Source of the DNA: Desulfobacterales bacterium
GTDB taxonomy: Bacteria; Desulfobacterota; DSM-4660; Desulfatiglandales; JALVZP01
Assembly: GCA_027064285.1 (NCBI GenBank)
Contig: JAMOPX010000188.1
Location: 1-8,001, forward strand
DNA: 8,001 nt
Reading direction: 5' to 3'
This document shows positions 6,701 through 8,001 of this stretch, piece after piece. Positions within the stretch are counted from its first letter, which is position 1. Each line of letters begins with the position of its first letter. The notes below the pieces were generated by a model. That model had not been told where the DNA came from, made no database searches, and worked only from the letters and a program-made list of their open reading frames with translations. Both the position numbers and the translations under genes were made by a program.

Positions 6701-7138
6701 GAAACACAACAGCAGCAGCCACAGCCAGTTCCAACTGAACCTACAACACAAGAAATTACTGATGTATCCACAGCTCCTGTAAATCTTGGCGCTGTTGCAG
6801 CCGGCACAGGCGATACAATGGAAATGGCTCTAAACTTCCCACCATATGAAAATCCAGTAGATATCTATGTAGGCATCTTGCTGCCAACTGGTGACCTTTA
6901 TGTACTGCAAAGTGATAATACCCTTACTCCACAGCTTGCTCCTTATGCTCATAATGTAACAGAGGCAGTTTCTGCCCAGGTATTTGAGCCCTTTAGCGTA
7001 TGCACTCCATTTGGACCAGCTATTACGGAAGGAACATATTATGTTTTTAGTCTAGTTGTTCCTACTGGAACAGATCTAGCATCCATGAATGCATATGATC
7101 TGCGCTACTACAGTTTTAATGTAAGCTGTGGTGACTAA
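3746..7138 (+). CDS. Large exported Asn/Thr-rich surface protein with Ig-like domain and Cys-rich C-terminal module
   Basis: The 1130-residue protein has a Sec signal peptide (MKRLRF, hydrophobic core, likely cut at AWA-K near residue 26). Residues 27-850 are beta-rich with repeated Ig-like sandwich character but no clear family. Residues 857-953 look like a bacterial Ig-like (Big) domain: VGSITTSPESLTL, ITATVKDTEGNPISSTEVSV, DANGQCTFTVTAG. Residues 958-984 are a four-Cys linker (C958, C966, C972, C984, with GAGGYWYDDAC), then a Gln/Pro spacer and a C-terminal beta domain (about 1000-1130: DIYVGILLPTGDLYVL, GTYYVFSLVVPTG). There are 18 cysteines outside the signal, several in close pairs, suggesting disulfides. 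I count about 30 Asn-X-Ser/Thr sequons, mostly Thr. No LPXTG, transmembrane anchor or lipobox. Likely an abundant structural surface or filament protein, possibly glycosylated by inference. Strong ribosome site before it, terminator after it: a single-gene unit. Confidence 0.88.
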   Translation: MKRLRFCMVPIAATLFVLLAMSFAWAKVVDFRANVTPTVVKTGEKAYLVVELLNDQGQVDPFGYQEVSGLEVEVASLLGDIPNNYNSTVSADDKGVKLVSIDYSNKQPGTDTISVTLKERIVNQDTGNEYWHVIKSQRFNVTIQQAENTAKSVAVTDISLPQATVEDEGNYGNYTDQKCTDLSSTNYDGCIVEAGNPFIINLRACKENPYNSTTPNCTKVTTQNSDVYVYLVGMGKTYKSESGNYATSSDVYELNGTFQNGVASIRVPEGTVTKAGVYKIYISTDGKKNDITGENKAIERSNYYVKISPRKAAKVKVEVNAITADQTGKAWCWWNSTNGNGNQSSTVVAKLLDQYGNIADNSTFERDTDKVTIKLKYNNYNIASFQFSKNSNMTDSENLNCQAASSSFRSINSNDREEHSLTVNLDRNDLNLEQVNESLPVNVYANYLVLNGTAFNDINKFMPTASGLMSNSTINHIILTAGNQTAGGINGIQIITTLGGTTGKQRLKFTFFGTNEQNVQVNNTANGTIGSGDLEINNLAAAYDVLKKKASNNSTCVWLEDDTGQKYLPKTCTQVNATAFLGAAKPRDIKIYQIKSYRYFPNGTSQVDWHEVTGDITLSGNPDDGIKLTLKDFNATIGGGDNGTKLYLVKSLQDNNATVNSTEKFPEYTARVVDQSGNFANATMEVSCTHTDDTVSIGNGIIQWKDPTLSEATCTFKSKDYDLSKRVTIHFDWSAGPDHVKIDVPSDYVLTNSKAPLVLSLRKADDTPYDDTVNGNYTLYISDPSLVRIYTNSSMDDSYEITNGDSKIKWDSNGEDTIFVRSLASTGDVTITIKNSAGTVTGTKTLHIVEKASDIPVTVGSITTSPESLTLMQQEEGTITATVKDTEGNPISSTEVSVDSDNTDIATVSPATCTTDANGQCTFTVTAGTTQGTAHITLTAQGQSAVVDVEVTEQQAQCDADHLNLCTTEEDCTGAGGYWYDDACHETQQQQPQPVPTEPTTQEITDVSTAPVNLGAVAAGTGDTMEMALNFPPYENPVDIYVGILLPTGDLYVLQSDNTLTPQLAPYAHNVTEAVSAQVFEPFSVCTPFGPAITEGTYYVFSLVVPTGTDLASMNAYDLRYYSFNVSCGD
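6314..6604 (+). other. Ig-like (Big-type) domain within the large surface protein
   Basis: Residues 857-953 show the strand order of bacterial invasin/intimin-like Ig domains: TSPESLTLMQQEEGTITATV, a DTEGNPISSTEVSV turn, DIATVSPATC, DANGQCTFTVTAG and THITL-like AHITLTAQG, ending in VVDVEVTEQ. The two cysteines (ATC and GQC) probably pair. It carries no Asn-X-Ser/Thr sequon, unlike the region before it. Confidence 0.7.
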
Positions 7139-7152
7139 AGAGCTACTTTAGC

Positions 7153-7206
7153 TTAACCAAAAAGCCCGGAGATACCCAGATGGTGTCTCTGGGCTTTTTT
7201 GGTTAA
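7153..7206 (+). terminator. Strong intrinsic terminator of the large surface-protein gene
   Basis: GCCCGGAGATACC (7164-7176) pairs with GGTGTCTCTGGGC (7182-7194) over 13 base pairs, two of them G-U, with a five-base loop, followed by six T (7195-7200). Flanking TTAACC and GGTTAA (7153-7158, 7201-7206) extend the inverted repeat. Because an A-run precedes the stem, it could also stop minus-strand transcripts. Confidence 0.93.
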
Positions 7207-7213
7207 TGCGTTT

Positions 7214-7237
7214 ATGGGTTAATGGGTTGATGGGTTA
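7214..7237. repeat. Three tandem octamers ATGGGTT(A/G)
   Basis: ATGGGTTA, ATGGGTTG and ATGGGTTA follow each other without gaps. The first begins just eight bases after the terminator, whose outer arm ends in GGTTAA, so part of the array may have grown from that arm. No coding role is visible. Confidence 0.85.
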
Positions 7238-7248
7238 TAGGAGCGCAT

Positions 7249-7300
7249 CTACACATCCACACAACACACATTTACACATCTACTCATTTACACATTCACT
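7249..7300. repeat. AC-rich imperfect simple repeat
   Basis: The tract is made of recurring ACACATC, ACACACA and ATTTACACAT words with almost no G on this strand. TTTACACAT occurs twice, about 19 bases apart. It looks like decayed short tandem repeats rather than a gene. Confidence 0.65.
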
Positions 7301-7308
7301 TATCACGC

Positions 7309-7336
7309 ACAAAATAGCCCTTATTTTGTCTTTTTT
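7309..7336 (+). terminator. Weak terminator-like hairpin
   Basis: ACAAAATA (7309-7316) and TATTTTGT (7322-7329) form an 8-bp stem with loop GCCCT, followed by C and six T. The stem is almost all A/T and therefore weak. It could be a second stop behind the main terminator or chance in AT-rich DNA. Confidence 0.3.
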
Positions 7337-7478
7337 ACCAAATCCATATATTTTCAAATTTACACCAAAAAGCGAAAATAAAGGCCATTATGTGGCTCTC
7401 AGGGGGAAATAAAGCGTGATTGGTGATTCGTAATTAGTAATTTGGAAAGAAAAAGGCAAATAGGCCCTATGAGTTTTT

Positions 7479-7789
7479 TCAATTGAAACTTTTTCTTGGC
7501 GGGATTGGGGGGATGCTTTTATCCCATTCTTCTATTACGTCTTCTTTAGAAAGAAATTCTTGAATTTCTTCTGGTGGATATATTTGATTCCCTTTTGAGG
7601 TTTCAACTATTAGACTGCCGTCTTCGCGTAAAACTCCAAAAAAAAAGGGGGACATGCAAATAAAAGCATTATTTGTCTCGTATATTTTACTGGGATGGTG
7701 CTGGGAAACTTAAAGTCTTCCCTCTTGACATACTTATCATGGATGTCACCTTTTTCAGTCTTTTTTTTCTTTAAGTTGACATAGTTCAT
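7479..7789 (-). pseudogene. Small gene split into two frames at a C5T9 run
   Basis: Read on the minus strand, an ATG at 7789 opens a 59-codon frame (MNYVNLKKKKTEKGDIHDKY..., KREDFKFPSTIPVKYTRQI) that ends at TAA 7612-7610. A second frame, open from before the ATG at 7655 to TGA at 7481-7479, reads GVLREDGSLIVETSKGN and QIYPPEEIQEFLSKEDVIEEWDK, ending IPPIPPRKSFN. Both halves look protein-like and meet at the run CCCCC-TTTTTTTTT (7651-7638). One more T would join them into about 103 residues through CPPFFFGVLREDGS. The likely readings are a frameshifted pseudogene, an assembly or sequencing indel, or slippage at the run. I do not recognise the protein. No Shine-Dalgarno is visible, and its start overlaps the next gene's promoter, which favours decay. 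Confidence 0.5.
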
Positions 7790-7804
7790 TATAAAAGCTA
7801 TACT
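7776..7804 (+). promoter_or_regulatory. Near-consensus sigma-70 promoter
   Basis: A perfect TTGACA (7776-7781) is separated by 17 bases from TATACT (7799-7804). Transcription should start near 7811, about 28 bases before the ATG at 7839, with AAGGAGG in between. This is the best promoter in the window and implies strong constitutive expression of the right-edge gene. Confidence 0.85.
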
Positions 7805-7838
7805 CTTTAATATACTCCTAAATGAAGGAGGTTGGACA

Positions 7839-8001
7839 ATGTATAAAAAAATTGTATTCTTTTGTATATGTTTTTTATATTTTGAAAGTGTATTTGTCTA
7901 CGCTATAAACTTACAGGAATATTTTCCTACTCAGCCAGGAGATGGGTGGATTTACTTAAGCAAAGACATAGAAAATGGTATTGAAAACCAAGATTATATA
8001 G
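7839..8001 (+). CDS. Start of an exported protein, cut by the right edge
   Basis: Fifty-four codons are visible. AAGGAGG (7825-7831) lies seven bases before the ATG. The N-terminus is MYKK followed by a hydrophobic stretch (IVFFCICFLYFESVFVYA), a Sec signal peptide probably cut after the Ala of VYA near residue 22. The mature part begins INLQEYFPTQPGDGWIYL, a pattern (a YFP-x-x-x-GD-x-W-x-Y start) often seen at the head of secreted hypothetical proteins of unknown role. There is a Cys within the signal, but its surroundings are not a convincing lipobox. Function cannot be assigned from what is visible. It stands behind its own strong promoter. Confidence 0.85.
   Translation, partial: MYKKIVFFCICFLYFESVFVYAINLQEYFPTQPGDGWIYLSKDIENGIENQDYI

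Larger units (their letters stand above)
7207..7478. other. Non-coding spacer with simple repeats
   Basis: I see no credible gene here. After the terminator come three octamers (7214-7237), an AC-rich tract (7249-7300), an A/T-stem hairpin with a T-run (7309-7336) and degenerate repeats of the form GTGATT-GGTGATT-CGTAATT-AGTAATT (7415-7442). Near 7454-7467, on the minus strand, a short AGGGC/GCCTT stem before a T-run could be a weak terminator for the broken minus-strand gene. Confidence 0.6.

Noticed and set aside
6519..6734. Minus-strand 71-codon frame rich in Leu and His
   Set aside because: Low-complexity antisense of the Gln/Thr/Pro and CAG-rich segment of the surface protein.
7206..7412. 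Plus-strand 68-codon frame beginning MRLWVNGLMGY
   Set aside because: It runs through the octamer and AC-rich repeats and a terminator-like hairpin; low-complexity Thr/His translation, and no Shine-Dalgarno.

Overview
The window is AT-rich DNA with bacterial signals: purine-rich Shine-Dalgarno sequences, a TTGACA-N17-TATACT promoter, Sec signal peptides and an intrinsic terminator. Three proteins carry N-terminal export signals and one operon is for glycan synthesis, so this is an envelope or cell-surface region. The genes suggest a Gram-negative-like, possibly Desulfobacterota or thermophile-related organism, but that is a weak guess; nothing here fixes the taxon.

Left part (1-2451, minus strand): a tightly packed operon. 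In transcription order it has a fused PIG-L deacetylase / GT2 glycosyltransferase ending in a four-copy 21-residue coiled-coil repeat (2451-727), an unrecognised 80-aa protein starting right after it (726-484), and the N-terminal half of a GT4 glycosyltransferase that overlaps the small gene by ATGA and runs off the left edge (487-1). Together they look like part of a surface polysaccharide or glycan pathway.

Middle (2452-3745): a divergent promoter region with a good minus-strand promoter and a 13-bp palindrome, then a secreted CAP/SCP-like protein (2594-3466). A 279-bp gap follows. It carries two near-identical 16-bp palindromes set 20 bp apart, which also fold as one long hairpin, then a 32-bp hyphenated palindrome, a 10-bp stem-loop and a TATAAT box.

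Right part: a 1130-aa exported protein (3746-7138) with a strong ribosome binding site, many Asn-X-Ser/Thr sequons, an Ig-like domain and a Cys-rich plus beta-rich C-terminal module. It ends at a strong intrinsic terminator (7153-7206). The next 270 bases are non-coding, with octamer and AC-rich simple repeats. They are followed by a small minus-strand gene split into two frames at a C5T9 run (7789-7479) and by the start of another exported protein (7839 to the right edge), driven by a near-consensus sigma-70 promoter that overlaps the start of the broken gene.

The most interesting points are the sequon-rich giant surface protein beside glycosyltransferase genes, the deacetylase/glycosyltransferase fusion with its expanding coiled-coil repeat, the paired operator-like palindromes, and the homopolymer-split small gene.
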